64,000 nt of DNA from Tumebacillus algifaecis. Its GTDB lineage: Bacteria > Bacillota > Bacilli > Tumebacillales > Tumebacillaceae. Position numbers and translations under genes: made by a program. Of the stretch, positions 10,501 through 18,899 are shown one piece after another. Below the pieces are notes generated by a model. The model was not told where the DNA came from. It saw nothing but the letters and a program-made list of their open reading frames with translations, and made no database searches. The DNA is taken from contig NZ_CP022657.1 of the NCBI RefSeq assembly GCF_002243515.1, forward strand, positions 2,471,001 to 2,535,000, read 5' to 3'. Every line of letters begins with the position of its first letter. The first letter of the stretch is position 1.

Positions 10501-13500
10501 TTCCATCGACCGCTCCATCAGCACACCGACCAGCGTATCAGCACCCGCGCCCAACTCGCGCAGGTGGCGGGCTAAGGAGTTGGCTTGAGCGTTCAATTCT
10601 CGATAGGTCATCTGCGCTTCCGCCATGCGCAGCGCCACCGCTTCCGGCGTCCGCGCCGCTTGTTCCTCCACGATCTGATAGACCGCTCGCGTCGGCTCTT
10701 GCATCGTCCCATGCAAGACGGGCTGCTCCATCCCAGTGAGCAATGGCAGTTGCGAGATCGGGCTGTTAGATGCAGTCGCGATTCCTTCGAGCAGAGTTTG
10801 GAAATGTCCGGCCATCCGCATGATCGTCGTCGCTTCAAACAGGTCAGAAGCATATTCAAACCGTGCAAGCAAGCCGCCCGCACGTTCTTCGACGACGACC
10901 GCCAGATCAAATTTCGCTGTGCTGCTTGTCAGATCGAGCGGCGTGGCCGCCAGCCCCGATACCGAAAAGTCGGGCATCGGCATGTTCTGCAAAGCAAAAA
11001 ACGTCTGAATAAGCGGCGAGTAGCTCAGGTTGCGTTCTGGCTGCAACGCTTCGACCAGATTGTCGAACGGCAAATCCTGATGCGCATACGCTTCCAGCGT
11101 CGTCGTGCGCACCTGCGCCAACAGATCGTCAAAAGCTGGGTCGCCCGACAGGTCAGTTCTCATCACCAGCGTGTTGACAAAAAATCCGATCAACTCCTCC
11201 ACACCACCATAGTGACGCCCTGCGATCGGTGAACCGACCAGTTGATCAGTTTGATCCGTATAGCGATGCAACAGCACCTTGAAGGCTGCCAGCAACAGCA
11301 TGTACAACGTGACATTCTCCTGCCGCGCCACCTTGTCCAACTTCGCTTTCAACTCGTTTGACAAGGTCAAAAACTCTACCGCACCGCGATAGGTCTGCAC
11401 CGCCTTACGGGGATGATCGAGCGGCAGTTCGAGTAGGGCCGGTGCGCCTTGCAACTTGTCTGACCAATAGGCGAGCTGTTCTTCCAACACCTCCCCTTGC
11501 AACCAATCGCGTTGCCACGCCGCATAGTCGGCATACTGCACGCGCAGTTCTGGCAAGGAGTTACCTTGATACAGTTCCGCCAGTTCGCGGAGCAAGACCC
11601 CCATCGACCAGCCGTCAGAAGCGATATGATGCAAGTTGAGCAACAGCAGATGCTCATGCTCCAATACGGGCACGACCTCGACGCGCAACACGGGGCCGTT
11701 TTCCAGATCGAACGGACGATCTGCCTCCCGCTGCAACCATTGCAGAGCTATCTCTTCATCCATCTGCGGGTGAAACGTCACCGCCGCTCCACCGTGGCTA
11801 AATGGCGCGATCACCTGATGCGGTTGACCGCTCTCATCGACATAGGTCGTGCGCAGCGCTTCGTGACGCCCGAGGATGGTTTCGATGCTCCGCGTGAAAG
11901 CGGCTCGATCGAGCGGCCCCGTCAAGCGCAGGGCATAAGGCACGTTGTACAGCGCGCTGCTCCCTTCCAATTGATCGAAAAACCACATCCGTTGCTGGGC
12001 AAACGACAGCGGTTCACGACCCATCCGCGGGACGGGGGAAATCGCGGTGCCCCGTGCTGCCTCCCCGCTAGCCAATATCCGTTCCAACTCACGGGCCAGT
12101 TCTTCTGCGCTCTGCGCCTCCAAGAGGCTTTGCATTGGAAGTTCCACGTTGAGCGCTCGGCGGACGCGTGAGATGACCTGTGTCGCCAGCAGCGAGTTGC
12201 CGCCTCGTTCGAAAAAGGAGTCGCGAATGCCGACCTGCCGCACGCCAAGCACATCTGCGAACGCGCCGCACACTAGCTCTTCAACCTGTGTGCGCGGTGC
12301 TGCATAGCCTTCTTCTGAAGTCCATTCCGGCTCAGGCAAGCGTTTGCGGTCGATCTTGCCATTCGGGTTGAGCGGAAACTCGGACAGGTAGACGAAAGCA
12401 GACGGTACCATGTAGTCGGGCAACGCTACTTGTAAGTGTTCGCGCAGTTCGGACACCGTCGGAGCGCTCACTTCCGACTCAAGCACCAGATAAGCGACCA
12501 GACGCTTCTCCCCGTCCCCATCCGCACGGGCCGTCACTACCGTTTCATTAATTGCCACATGAGTTGCAAGCCGTGTTTCGATCTCCCCGATTTCGATGCG
12601 AAACCCGCGAATTTTCACCTGATTGTCGATTCGGCCCAAGAAATCAAATGTCCCGTCGGCCAAGCGCCGCACCAGATCTCCTGTGCGGTACCAACGCGTT
12701 CCGTCGAGCTCCACATATTTTTCTGCGGTTAGATCCTCGCGCCCGCGATAACCGCGGGTGACCCCGTGTCCCCCAAGATACAGTTCGCCAGGCACCCCAA
12801 GCGGCATCAGATTCCCATGCCCGTCGTAAACCCTCATCCACGCATTTCCAAGCCTTTTCCCGATCGGGTAGCCCTCAATTTTCTCTTGGCGTTTGGCATG
12901 GTGGGTGGAGCAGATGATCGCCCCTTCCGTCGGGCCGTACATCACGTGAACCTCCGCATTTGGAAACGCGCTGTGCATCTCTGCTAACAGGTCGGGTGCA
13001 ACCGCATCGCCGCCGACGAGTAGCAAGCGCATCTGCCCATACTCCTCTGCTGTCCCACCAAGTTCTCCGATCGATTGTACAATCTGCCGCATCAAGCTCG
13101 GCACGGCATGGAGCGCCGTAAATCCTTTGATCGTTTCGATCAAACGTGGAAAATCGAGCACCTGCTCGTGAGCGATGATGACCGTCTTCCCACCGGAAAC
13201 CAGCGCAACAAACATCTCCAAAAACGAGATGTCAAAAGCGACAGATGCAATGAGCGGCATCACATCATCTTCCGTAAATGAAAAATGGTGCACGGTCGCC
13301 TCCAACGTGGACATGACGTGGCGGTGTTCGACCATCACCGCTTTCGGCTTACCTGTCGATCCCGAGGTGTAAATCAAGTAGGCCAAGTTGTGGCCTGCCG
13401 CCCCCAGTTCCGGACGCATGTCGGGCTGCTGCGTGATCGCCCCCGCTTCCGCATCGAGCAGCACGGCACGGCACTCCGTCTCGGGAAGCTGGTCGAGCAG

Positions 13501-14388
13501 GTGTTGATAGGTGACCAGCACGTTCACCGCCGCATCTTCTAGCATAAATTGAATTCGGTCTTGCGGTAGCTTTGGATCGAGCGGAACATAAGCCCCGCCC
13601 GCTTTAAAAATCGCCAAGATCGCGACCACGACGTCGAGCGACCGTTCCATATACAGACCGACCAGCACTTCCGGCCCGACACCTTGTGCACACAAGTACA
13701 TGGCCAAGCGATTGCTTCGTTCCTGCAGTTCGCCGTAGGTGAGCGTCGCCCCTTGGAATTCTAACGCGACCTTGTTCGGCCAGCGCTCAGCCTGCGCATC
13801 CACTTGAAGATGCAATAGTGGTGCATCACCACCCGACAGTTCGTCCTCCTTCGCTGCCAATTCGCGACGCTCCCGTTCGGTCAGCAAAGGAAGTTGCCCC
13901 AGCATCCGCTCCGGCTCTTGGACAGCCCCACCCAGCAAAAGGAGAAAATGTTGGCTCAGGCGCATGATCAACTCTTGCGAATAAAGAGCACCGTTGTAGC
14001 TCCAGCGCACCGTATCGGCAGACAAATCGAGTATCAGCGGATGCGCACTGACAGTCGCCAACGACACCTCCTGCACTTGCCCTGCTTGTAACAGCTCCTG
14101 AAATGACATCGTGTCCGAGAGGCTCGACCACAACGCGATGCCGCGGTCTTCAGAAACTCGTGCGAGCACGGCAATTTCCTGCTCAGCCGTATAACGGTAT
14201 AAGAGCGTTTGATACGCGGTGAGCAGGATACGTGTATCGCCGACCCCTGCCTGCTTCGCAAAAACACGCAGTTCCGCTTGCAGCTCTTGTGAGAGCGAGA
14301 GTGTAGATTCGACCGTTTTCACTTCATTTGTACGTGGCAGATCAGCCAGCACCTGCACCAACGGCAACTGTTGTACGGATTGTTCCAC
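7555..14388 (-). CDS. NRPS, half C-A-T-C-A-T-C (2277 aa)
   Basis: Two-module peptide synthetase. The start is GTG at 14388, seven bases after AGGAGG. Residues 1-165 match only the C-terminal half of a condensation domain, with no HHxxxDG, so the N-terminal half is absent. Then come A (about 190-690, YTSGSTGKPK), T (GGNSLL), C (HHIASDGW), A (about 1235-1740), T (GGHSLL) and a final complete C (HHIIADGW). The protein ends with EEELDELFI, an acidic tail that could be a docking peptide. Specificity letters read by eye are D-I-L-H-L-G-M-I-I and D-I-F-F-F-G-L-I-L. Both A domains share the VPSLMRQ signature with the second A domain of the next protein, so related substrates are likely but unknown. 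The final C has no partner A or T in this protein and must act on a carrier in the next one. With the fatty-acyl ligase dead upstream, the true starter is unclear. Confidence 0.95.
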   Translation of the reverse strand: MEQSVQQLPLVQVLADLPRTNEVKTVESTLSLSQELQAELRVFAKQAGVGDTRILLTAYQTLLYRYTAEQEIAVLARVSEDRGIALWSSLSDTMSFQELLQAGQVQEVSLATVSAHPLILDLSADTVRWSYNGALYSQELIMRLSQHFLLLLGGAVQEPERMLGQLPLLTERERRELAAKEDELSGGDAPLLHLQVDAQAERWPNKVALEFQGATLTYGELQERSNRLAMYLCAQGVGPEVLVGLYMERSLDVVVAILAIFKAGGAYVPLDPKLPQDRIQFMLEDAAVNVLVTYQHLLDQLPETECRAVLLDAEAGAITQQPDMRPELGAAGHNLAYLIYTSGSTGKPKAVMVEHRHVMSTLEATVHHFSFTEDDVMPLIASVAFDISFLEMFVALVSGGKTVIIAHEQVLDFPRLIETIKGFTALHAVPSLMRQIVQSIGELGGTAEEYGQMRLLLVGGDAVAPDLLAEMHSAFPNAEVHVMYGPTEGAIICSTHHAKRQEKIEGYPIGKRLGNAWMRVYDGHGNLMPLGVPGELYLGGHGVTRGYRGREDLTAEKYVELDGTRWYRTGDLVRRLADGTFDFLGRIDNQVKIRGFRIEIGEIETRLATHVAINETVVTARADGDGEKRLVAYLVLESEVSAPTVSELREHLQVALPDYMVPSAFVYLSEFPLNPNGKIDRKRLPEPEWTSEEGYAAPRTQVEELVCGAFADVLGVRQVGIRDSFFERGGNSLLATQVISRVRRALNVELPMQSLLEAQSAEELARELERILASGEAARGTAISPVPRMGREPLSFAQQRMWFFDQLEGSSALYNVPYALRLTGPLDRAAFTRSIETILGRHEALRTTYVDESGQPHQVIAPFSHGGAAVTFHPQMDEEIALQWLQREADRPFDLENGPVLRVEVVPVLEHEHLLLLNLHHIASDGWSMGVLLRELAELYQGNSLPELRVQYADYAAWQRDWLQGEVLEEQLAYWSDKLQGAPALLELPLDHPRKAVQTYRGAVEFLTLSNELKAKLDKVARQENVTLYMLLLAAFKVLLHRYTDQTDQLVGSPIAGRHYGGVEELIGFFVNTLVMRTDLSGDPAFDDLLAQVRTTTLEAYAHQDLPFDNLVEALQPERNLSYSPLIQTFFALQNMPMPDFSVSGLAATPLDLTSSTAKFDLAVVVEERAGGLLARFEYASDLFEATTIMRMAGHFQTLLEGIATASNSPISQLPLLTGMEQPVLHGTMQEPTRAVYQIVEEQAARTPEAVALRMAEAQMTYRELNAQANSLARHLRELGAGADTLVGVLMERSMEVAVALLAVHKAGAAYVPLDPKHPQERIEYMLDDTKAPIVITQARLAGLLTETGAQVVQIDEQWTEIANQPVHNLDLEFSLNQLAYLLYTSGSTGRPKAVMVEQQNLISSLWASVEEFGFRAGDVMPWTASVAFDIAQFELFCPLMTGGTTVILPEDLLLDFPRWAEEVQSYTAMFAVPSLMRQLVQSMREEGRAPADYANMRLLFCGGDAVYADLLEMQHEMFPQADVYVLYGPTEGTILCTHYLARRGNLSERCLLGTNLKNANLRVCDRHGNLVPFGVPGELIVEGAGVARGYRGQEELTAEKFGSGEAGRFYRTGDSVRLLENGLLEFLGRMDSQVKIRGFRIEVGEIEAVLGRHAAVREAVVTVREDVPGDKRLAAYVVKQDEVTASVLRDHLSASLPEYMVPSAFVFLEKFPLNPNGKIDRNRLPKPEEDVLDRASGGGARSQEEELVGGVFAQVLELPAVGREDHFFTLGGHSLLATQAVARLRKLFGVDLSVKALFQAPTVASLTEEIMHLGRGVELPPIHMAERNGLFPVSNNQRRLWFIEQVQAGDGLYHIPLTIRMRGELNRAALTESMQKLVARHEALRTVFIEVDGAPMQRVIADLTLMVQVHSGQEEATVWQTILAEAKKPFDLARGPLIRADLFELKPHDHLLLLNLHHIIADGWSVEVFMKELGEVYAGITQEREPQLPEMTLQFADYAKWEQEVLHGERMEQTMSYWKRQLSGTLPVLDLPTDHPRQATQTYVGTTLTRELPSERLDNLAQIARREGVSMYMLLLAAFNVLLYRWTGQSDLVVGSPSAGRERAEVENVFGFFVNTLVLRSDLSGSPSFLTVLQRVRDVTLDALAHQAAPLERLMELQPQSDRRYSPLFQTMFVLQDVGFDSLQLPGLSWEMVESDLGIAKFDLTLYVEERADGMKAMVEYNTDLFNRVTMERLLQQWQTLLESISEDPDRSIGELPLNNEEDQALTEEELDELFI

Positions 14389-14522
14389 AAATAGCCCTCC
14401 TACTAGAAAAGTTCATCAAGTATCGACTAGTCCCGCTGTTCTTCCGAAATCTTCTGTAAACTGTGCTCATAGGCAAAATTGGGCCCGTCGCTCACCGTCG
14501 CTTTTGTGCGCGAGATCGCTTC

Positions 14523-14937
14523 CTACCAGCGCAGCGGCTGTTGAAGAAACGAGATCGGAGATAGCAACGCCATGTGAAAGCCGCTGCAGATCACGTCGGA
14601 AAATTGGCGCTCCACGATGGCGGCAATCCCCGACGTGGTATGCACAGACCGTGCCTCCGCATCCTTTACAACTGATCGCAGTCGCACCGAATTGCCATTT
14701 TGTCGTGGCGAGTAAGCGGGCACAGCCAGCACGCCCGCATATAAAACAGTCAAAAAAGGCTGACACATACTCCATCCCCGAAGGGTACAACAGCAGCGCC
14801 CGCTCACCTACAGCATCCAAATTCTGCAGCCAAGCGGCCACCGCCCGCGCCTTTACATTCAACGCCACGTAACTGATCTGTACTTCTTTGCCAGCTTCCA
14901 TCCAAAACGAATATCTTGCTCGTTCCGGCTGTTCCAC
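14523..14937 (-). pseudogene. fatty-acyl-AMP ligase fragment, frameshifted and truncated
   Basis: The first frame (from GTG at 14937) reads like the N-terminus of FAAL-type acyl-AMP ligases: ALNVKARAVAAWLQN, then GERALLLYPSGMEYVSAFF. The match then jumps to another frame as LYAGVLAVPAYSPR and continues to about ERQFSD near 14590. Everything after that, including the AMP-binding motif and the carrier domain, is missing. FAALs normally load a fatty acid at the start of lipopeptide assembly lines. Its place just upstream of a synthetase that begins with half a C domain suggests one deletion removed most of the FAAL, any carrier domain and the first half of the C domain. Confidence 0.7.
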
Positions 14938-14959
14938 CTTTCATTTGAATTTACTTATA

Positions 14960-14989
14960 ATTATACATTGTTGAAAACGATTACTTCAA
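14960..14989 (-). promoter_or_regulatory. candidate sigma-A promoter for NRPS operon 1
   Basis: On the minus strand TTGAAG (14989-14984) and TATAAT (14965-14960) are 18 bases apart in AT-rich DNA, upstream of the FAAL fragment. Transcripts would carry the dead FAAL sequence as a long leader before the GTG at 14388. Confidence 0.5.
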
Positions 14990-15071
14990 CCGATTCATCT
15001 AAATAAATTTTGAATCGCTCTCATCTGATAAAAAATAAACCTTACAATCCCAAACCTTCCCGATCACCAAA

Positions 15072-15104
15072 CAAAAATCCCTTGTGCCACTGCGCACAAG
15101 GGAT
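15072..15104 (-). terminator. terminator of the FAH-family gene
   Basis: An inverted repeat around ATCCCTTGTGC is followed on the minus strand by TTTTT, directly after the stop at 15112. Confidence 0.8.
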
Positions 15105-15111
15105 ATTTCGA

Positions 15112-15738
15112 TTAACGCAAGCGAATCGTGCAAGAACCCATCAACTCTTCGCCCCAAAATAGCTCTAGATGATCGCCATCTTGTAATGCTCCGACTCCGG
15201 CTGGAGTGCCTGTGAACAGCAGATCACCGGCTCCAAGCCCGAAATGCTCAGCCGTATACTCAAACAGCGCTTGTAGGTCGAACACCATATCCCCGATGTT
15301 GCCACGCTGGACTTCCACACCATTTTTCAGCATGCGAAACTCGACGTCCAATGCACCTTTCACGCCTGGAAACGGGCGGTCTGCCGTGACGACTGCCGAA
15401 TTTTTGAACCCTTTCGCCCGCAGCCACGGATGGCCTTTTTTCTTCAACTCCGACTGAACATCGCGCAAGGTCAGATCGAGGCCCAGACACATCCGATCAA
15501 CCGCCTCGTCCACGCTCATCCCCTGGACAAACGATTTATTTACGATGACCACCAATTCCAGTTCATGATGGATCTCGCCTTGATCGGCAGGCAGTACAAT
15601 CTCCTGACCTTCGGCCTGCACCAGCGCATGAGTCGGCTTGGAGAACAGAAACGGCGTAGTCGGCACCTCATTCCCCAACTCGGCCGCATGTAGTCGGTAG
15701 TTACGACCCACACAATAAATGTTGCGAACATCTTCCAT
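15112..15738 (-). CDS. fumarylacetoacetate hydrolase family protein
   Basis: Single-domain FAH-fold enzyme of 208 residues. Family members are cytosolic metal-dependent hydrolases, decarboxylases or isomerases acting on acylpyruvates and related diketo acids. Seen: IYCVGRNYRLHAAELG near the N-terminus, the metal-site run IHHELELVV, LGLDLTLRDVQ, and the C-terminal LLFTGTPAGVG. The length is usual for the short YcgM-like branch. ATG at 15738 is preferred over TTG at 15741 because it sits seven bases after AGGGG. It is monocistronic, with its own terminator and a 220-base gap upstream, and shows no obvious link to the NRPS genes. The exact substrate cannot be told from sequence. Confidence 0.93.
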   Translation of the reverse strand: MEDVRNIYCVGRNYRLHAAELGNEVPTTPFLFSKPTHALVQAEGQEIVLPADQGEIHHELELVVIVNKSFVQGMSVDEAVDRMCLGLDLTLRDVQSELKKKGHPWLRAKGFKNSAVVTADRPFPGVKGALDVEFRMLKNGVEVQRGNIGDMVFDLQALFEYTAEHFGLGAGDLLFTGTPAGVGALQDGDHLELFWGEELMGSCTIRLR

Positions 15739-15965
15739 CAAAATTCCCCTTTTCTTCTACTGTCAAACTATCAAGTCATGGATGTATTCGTTTCACTCCC
15801 TGAAAATCCTGCCTTCTCACCCATGCGGAACAAGCACACCGTTTGCTCGTCTCATGCACCGCTTCCTGCGAGTACGATCATAAAAATTCCCACTTCTCCA
15901 CCTTCCCATGCCCGCAGATTTTGCCATGCCTTTATCGAACTTCTGTTCCTGCATGCGCGGCATAC

Positions 15966-15997
15966 AAAAAAGCACGCCCTGCAACAGGCGTGCTTTC
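15966..15997 (-). terminator. terminator of the subtilase gene
   Basis: Stem AAGCACGCC pairing with GGCGTGCTT, followed by a T run on the minus strand, just past the stop at 16010. Confidence 0.85.
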
Positions 15998-16009
15998 GAT
16001 CTTTCAGAA

Positions 16010-17386
16010 CTATTTGAGAGCGTTCTTCGCGTTGATCAGACCGAAGCCGGAGTACTTGTCGAAGCCCTTGTCGAGAATGTCGGTCGTAGTAGACATGATT
16101 TTGTTCTTAACTTGTGCCGGAGTCAGCTTGTCTTTGCCAGCTTTCGCGATGATAACGCCTGCCAGACCTGCAGCTTTCGGAGAAGCCATCGAGGTACCGA
16201 TCATCCAAGCGTAGCCGCCACCCGGATAGGTGTTCAGGGTGCGTGCGTTTGCATCGCGCAGAGACGGATCCAGGCCCGGTGCCCACAGCGGACCGTAGTC
16301 GCCGCCCGGAGCGGAAACATGAATGTGCGCCGCACCATAGTTGGAGTAGTAAGCGCGGTTCAAACCGATACCGTTCGATGCAACGCGCAACATCAGCGGA
16401 GAGGACGGGCTACGCAGGGTGGCACCTTTTGCATCCGGACCGAAGATGTCTTTCGTCAGTTGGGCCGGGTTGGAGATGTTCATCCCGTTGTTACCGGAAG
16501 AACCGACAACCGTAACACCTTTTTTCGTTGCGTACGAGATTGCGCGTTCGAACAGCAGTTGGTCAGCGATTACATCTTTCGGGGTGCTGGACGGATCTTG
16601 AATCCAGTTGTAGCCACCAAGCGACATGTTGACAACGTCAACGTTGTCATCGCCAGCCGCTTTCAGCGCTGCTGCGATGTCAGAAGTTTCCGCGCCGCCG
16701 GTCGGACCGAATACGCGGTATGCTGCGATTTTCAAGTCTGGGCCGATACCCTTCACGCGACCGTTCGCAGCGATTGCCCCTGCAACGTGCGTACCGTGAC
16801 CCGCTTGGTCGATCGGATCGGAGATGCCCGGTACAAACGATTTGCCGTAGAGGTAGTTGTCTTTCAGATCCGGGTGGTTGTAGTCGATACCGGTGTCGAT
16901 AACACCTACGACGATGTCTTTGCCATCGGTTGTTTTACCAGTACCACCTTGCATCGTCCAAGACTCGCCGTTGATCGTAACTTGTTTGATGTCCCATTGG
17001 TAAGTATTATACAGGTCAGGCGTTACGGAAGCCGTTTGCTCCGGGTAGAACTGTTCTACAGCTTCACCAATCGTATCCGGGAAGATCGTGCCTTCCAGAC
17101 CTACCGATTGCACGTACGGCGAAGATTTCAGCGTTTTATTGAAGTTCGGATTGCTGGTCACAACTTGCACAGCACCCAAATCGGAGAGCGTCTTCGTGAT
17201 GGTACCACCAGCGTTGCTCAAGATGCTTTCAAAGTTGCTCGGAAGAGCCGACTCATTTTTAAATACTACCAAATATTTTTGTTGTCCTTGTGCAGCTTCT
17301 GCCTGCGGAGCTGCGCCCGGTGTCATGCCTGCAAAAGCAGTGACGCCCAAAGCTAAAGCTGTAAAAAATGCTGTTTTCTTTTTCAA
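16010..17386 (-). CDS. secreted subtilisin-like serine protease (S8 family)
   Basis: Extracellular protease of 458 residues. A lysine-rich start and hydrophobic core form a signal peptide ending near AEAAQG (about residue 32). Residues 37-105 look like an I9 propeptide. The catalytic triad is visible: D164 in VIDTGID, H197 in GHGTHVAG and S399 in GTSMASP, with the oxyanion Asn near 299 in SSGNNG. It starts with TTG at 17386, eight bases after GGGGAG; the next codons are Lys-rich as expected for a signal peptide. It is flanked by its own terminator and a long upstream gap, so it is a single-gene unit. General protein degradation outside the cell is the likely role. Maturation of a peptide product is possible but nothing here shows it. 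Confidence 0.97.
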   Translation of the reverse strand: MKKKTAFFTALALGVTAFAGMTPGAAPQAEAAQGQQKYLVVFKNESALPSNFESILSNAGGTITKTLSDLGAVQVVTSNPNFNKTLKSSPYVQSVGLEGTIFPDTIGEAVEQFYPEQTASVTPDLYNTYQWDIKQVTINGESWTMQGGTGKTTDGKDIVVGVIDTGIDYNHPDLKDNYLYGKSFVPGISDPIDQAGHGTHVAGAIAANGRVKGIGPDLKIAAYRVFGPTGGAETSDIAAALKAAGDDNVDVVNMSLGGYNWIQDPSSTPKDVIADQLLFERAISYATKKGVTVVGSSGNNGMNISNPAQLTKDIFGPDAKGATLRSPSSPLMLRVASNGIGLNRAYYSNYGAAHIHVSAPGGDYGPLWAPGLDPSLRDANARTLNTYPGGGYAWMIGTSMASPKAAGLAGVIIAKAGKDKLTPAQVKNKIMSTTTDILDKGFDKYSGFGLINAKNALK

Positions 17387-17499
17387 TGTAATCTCTCCCC
17401 TTCGTTGTTATGAGCTCTGTTTTTAGACTAATACATCTATTCGGAAATTACAATAGCCAATTTCGGAAAGTTTAAAATTGCGAAACTCTAGTAAGATAG

Positions 17500-17751
17500 C
17501 ACTTACTTTTTGCGACTTATTTCAAGGAGCAAATCACTACAGATCAACCATTCACCAGCAGTGTTGAAGTTTTCGCAGTAGCACACAATCGAAGAAAATT
17601 TCAAAGTTTGCGAGACAAAGGGATCGATATCGTTTACTTGAGCATGAATTTGGAGAGTGGAGAGCAGTCAGAATCATGTGTATCCGCACATTATGTAACA
17701 GAAAAACTTGGACGAGATAGGTACTTTGTTTTTACATATGAAGAAATATAA
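17500..17751 (+). pseudogene. start-less open frame, unrecognised fragment
   Basis: The frame is open from a TAG at 17497 to TAA at 17749 with no ATG, GTG or TTG that could start it at the beginning. The encoded sequence (for example FAVAHNRRKFQSLRD and GRDRYFVFTYEEI) has a plausible protein composition. It is followed at once by a perfect hairpin. It looks like the 3' end of a gene whose front has been lost. I do not recognise a family. Confidence 0.3.
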
Positions 17752-17782
17752 AGAGAGTCGATTCGTAAAGAATCGACTCTCT
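17752..17782. terminator. perfect 13-bp hairpin
   Basis: AGAGAGTCGATTC, a 5-base loop, then its exact complement. It follows the stop of the broken frame. The T run is weak on both strands. Confidence 0.5.
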
Positions 17783-18159
17783 GGCAATGGATCAAGAGAT
17801 TTTGGAACGGCGTTTTCGCACCATGTTTACCGAATGTTGTAAAAATGGAAAACGACTCTATTCGCTTATTGTCATTCTAACACTGTGAGATCGGCACGAA
17901 ACTTTGCGATCAGTACGGTTGCTAGAACGATCGGAGATTATCAGATTGCATGCCTTTATGCCTTTAAGTGAAAATTACATCTATCACCGTCATTTCTTCC
18001 ATTAGACATTCGCGACGAAATAGAACCTGTGTACGCAATCTGGATCGACACCCCGATCAGCTCCTCCTATCGTCCCACGATCGGTCGCCGTTTGGCATAA
18101 TTTTTGCTTCCAAAAAATACATGCACATCACCACGATTGGACATGCTATACTGCGAAGC

Positions 18160-18189
18160 GGAGCCCTAAAATCAACAGGGCTCCTTTTT
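18160..18189 (+). terminator. terminator-like hairpin upstream of the lipoprotein gene
   Basis: GGAGCCCT pairs with AGGGCTCC and TTTTT follows. A TATACT box (18147-18152) preceded by TG lies just before it, so the hairpin would sit at the very start of that transcript. It is either an attenuator for the lipoprotein gene or the terminator of something upstream. Confidence 0.5.
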
Positions 18190-18251
18190 CATGTAACCAT
18201 ACGCAAGTTCGTTGCGTCATATACAACACAAACACACTGGAGGTGCTGATC

Positions 18252-18824
18252 ATGAAAAAAGCGCTGACTGTACTGCTCAGTTGCGCGGTATTGACGGGCC
18301 TTGTTGGATGCGGGACAAAAGACGTTGTGACCGGGCAAGCCGACCAGCAACCGGCCGCTTCGCAAAACGAAGAAATTCCTGGCCTGTTCCACAAAGCGGA
18401 GTCGAACGGTCTCGAAGTGATCGTTAAAGCGAGCAAGATCAAATACAAGCCGGGCGAAGAGATGATCATTCAAGCCCACATTCGCAACACCACCCAAAAA
18501 ACAATGTTTCTCCAAACCCACAACGGTTGCGACACCGGAGTCAACATTTTTGTTCCGATCAACCAAAGTCAATTCGCGCTCGTGCCAGAAGGTGAAGCAA
18601 AACACTGTATCGAAATGATGGGCGTCAAAGAACTCAAGCCGGATCAAACGATCACCCATCAGGTAAAACTGCAAGCGAAAGACGATGTACAGCAACAAAA
18701 TGTCAAAGCGGGTGCCTATGAAATCAAAGTCTCTGTGGACCTCACCTCGATGGACCACGGCATGATGAACACCGAGCCGCCCCAAACCATCACGATCTCT
18801 GCCCCCTTTACCGTCGTCGAGTAA
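18252..18824 (+). CDS. lipoprotein with an Ig-like (BsuPI-type) domain
   Basis: 190-residue exported lipoprotein. The N-terminus is a signal peptide (KKALTVLLSCAVL) ending in the lipobox LVGC, so the Cys is expected to be lipid-anchored outside the membrane. After a Gln/Ala-rich linker comes a beta-rich domain with YKPGEEMIIQAHIRN and later FVPINQSQ. This resembles Ig-like domains such as BsuPI, but the match is from memory and weak. ATG at 18252 is chosen because GGAGG lies eight bases upstream; an in-frame GTG at 18243 overlaps that site. It stands alone between terminators. The function is unknown. Confidence 0.9.
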   Translation: MKKALTVLLSCAVLTGLVGCGTKDVVTGQADQQPAASQNEEIPGLFHKAESNGLEVIVKASKIKYKPGEEMIIQAHIRNTTQKTMFLQTHNGCDTGVNIFVPINQSQFALVPEGEAKHCIEMMGVKELKPDQTITHQVKLQAKDDVQQQNVKAGAYEIKVSVDLTSMDHGMMNTEPPQTITISAPFTVVE

Positions 18825-18826
18825 CA

Positions 18827-18866
18827 GAAACAGGAGTCCGCACTAACTTTGCGAACTCCTGTTTCA
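18827..18866. terminator. bidirectional terminator between lipoprotein and pirin genes
   Basis: AACAGGAGT...ACTCCTGTTT forms a long stem between the two convergent stop codons. Confidence 0.75.
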
Positions 18867-18899
18867 CTTCTCTGCCCAAGCAACCACGCTGCCCGTTCC

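Larger units (their letters stand above)
17387..18251. other. 865-base gap: upstream region of two genes, one broken frame and two hairpins
   Basis: The part next to 17386 should carry the subtilase promoter. No complete gene is visible. The stretch holds a start-less open frame (17500-17751), a perfect hairpin (17752-17782) and a terminator-like hairpin (18160-18189), listed separately. Confidence 0.6.

Noticed and set aside
7555-14388. Final C domain of this synthetase as an epimerase
   Set aside because: Its motif is HHIIADGWS with the ordinary C-domain layout and no epimerase-specific motifs that I can see.
15908-17356. 482-codon plus-strand frame opposite the subtilase
   Set aside because: The minus strand has all catalytic motifs, a signal peptide and a terminator. 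The plus frame is an antisense shadow.
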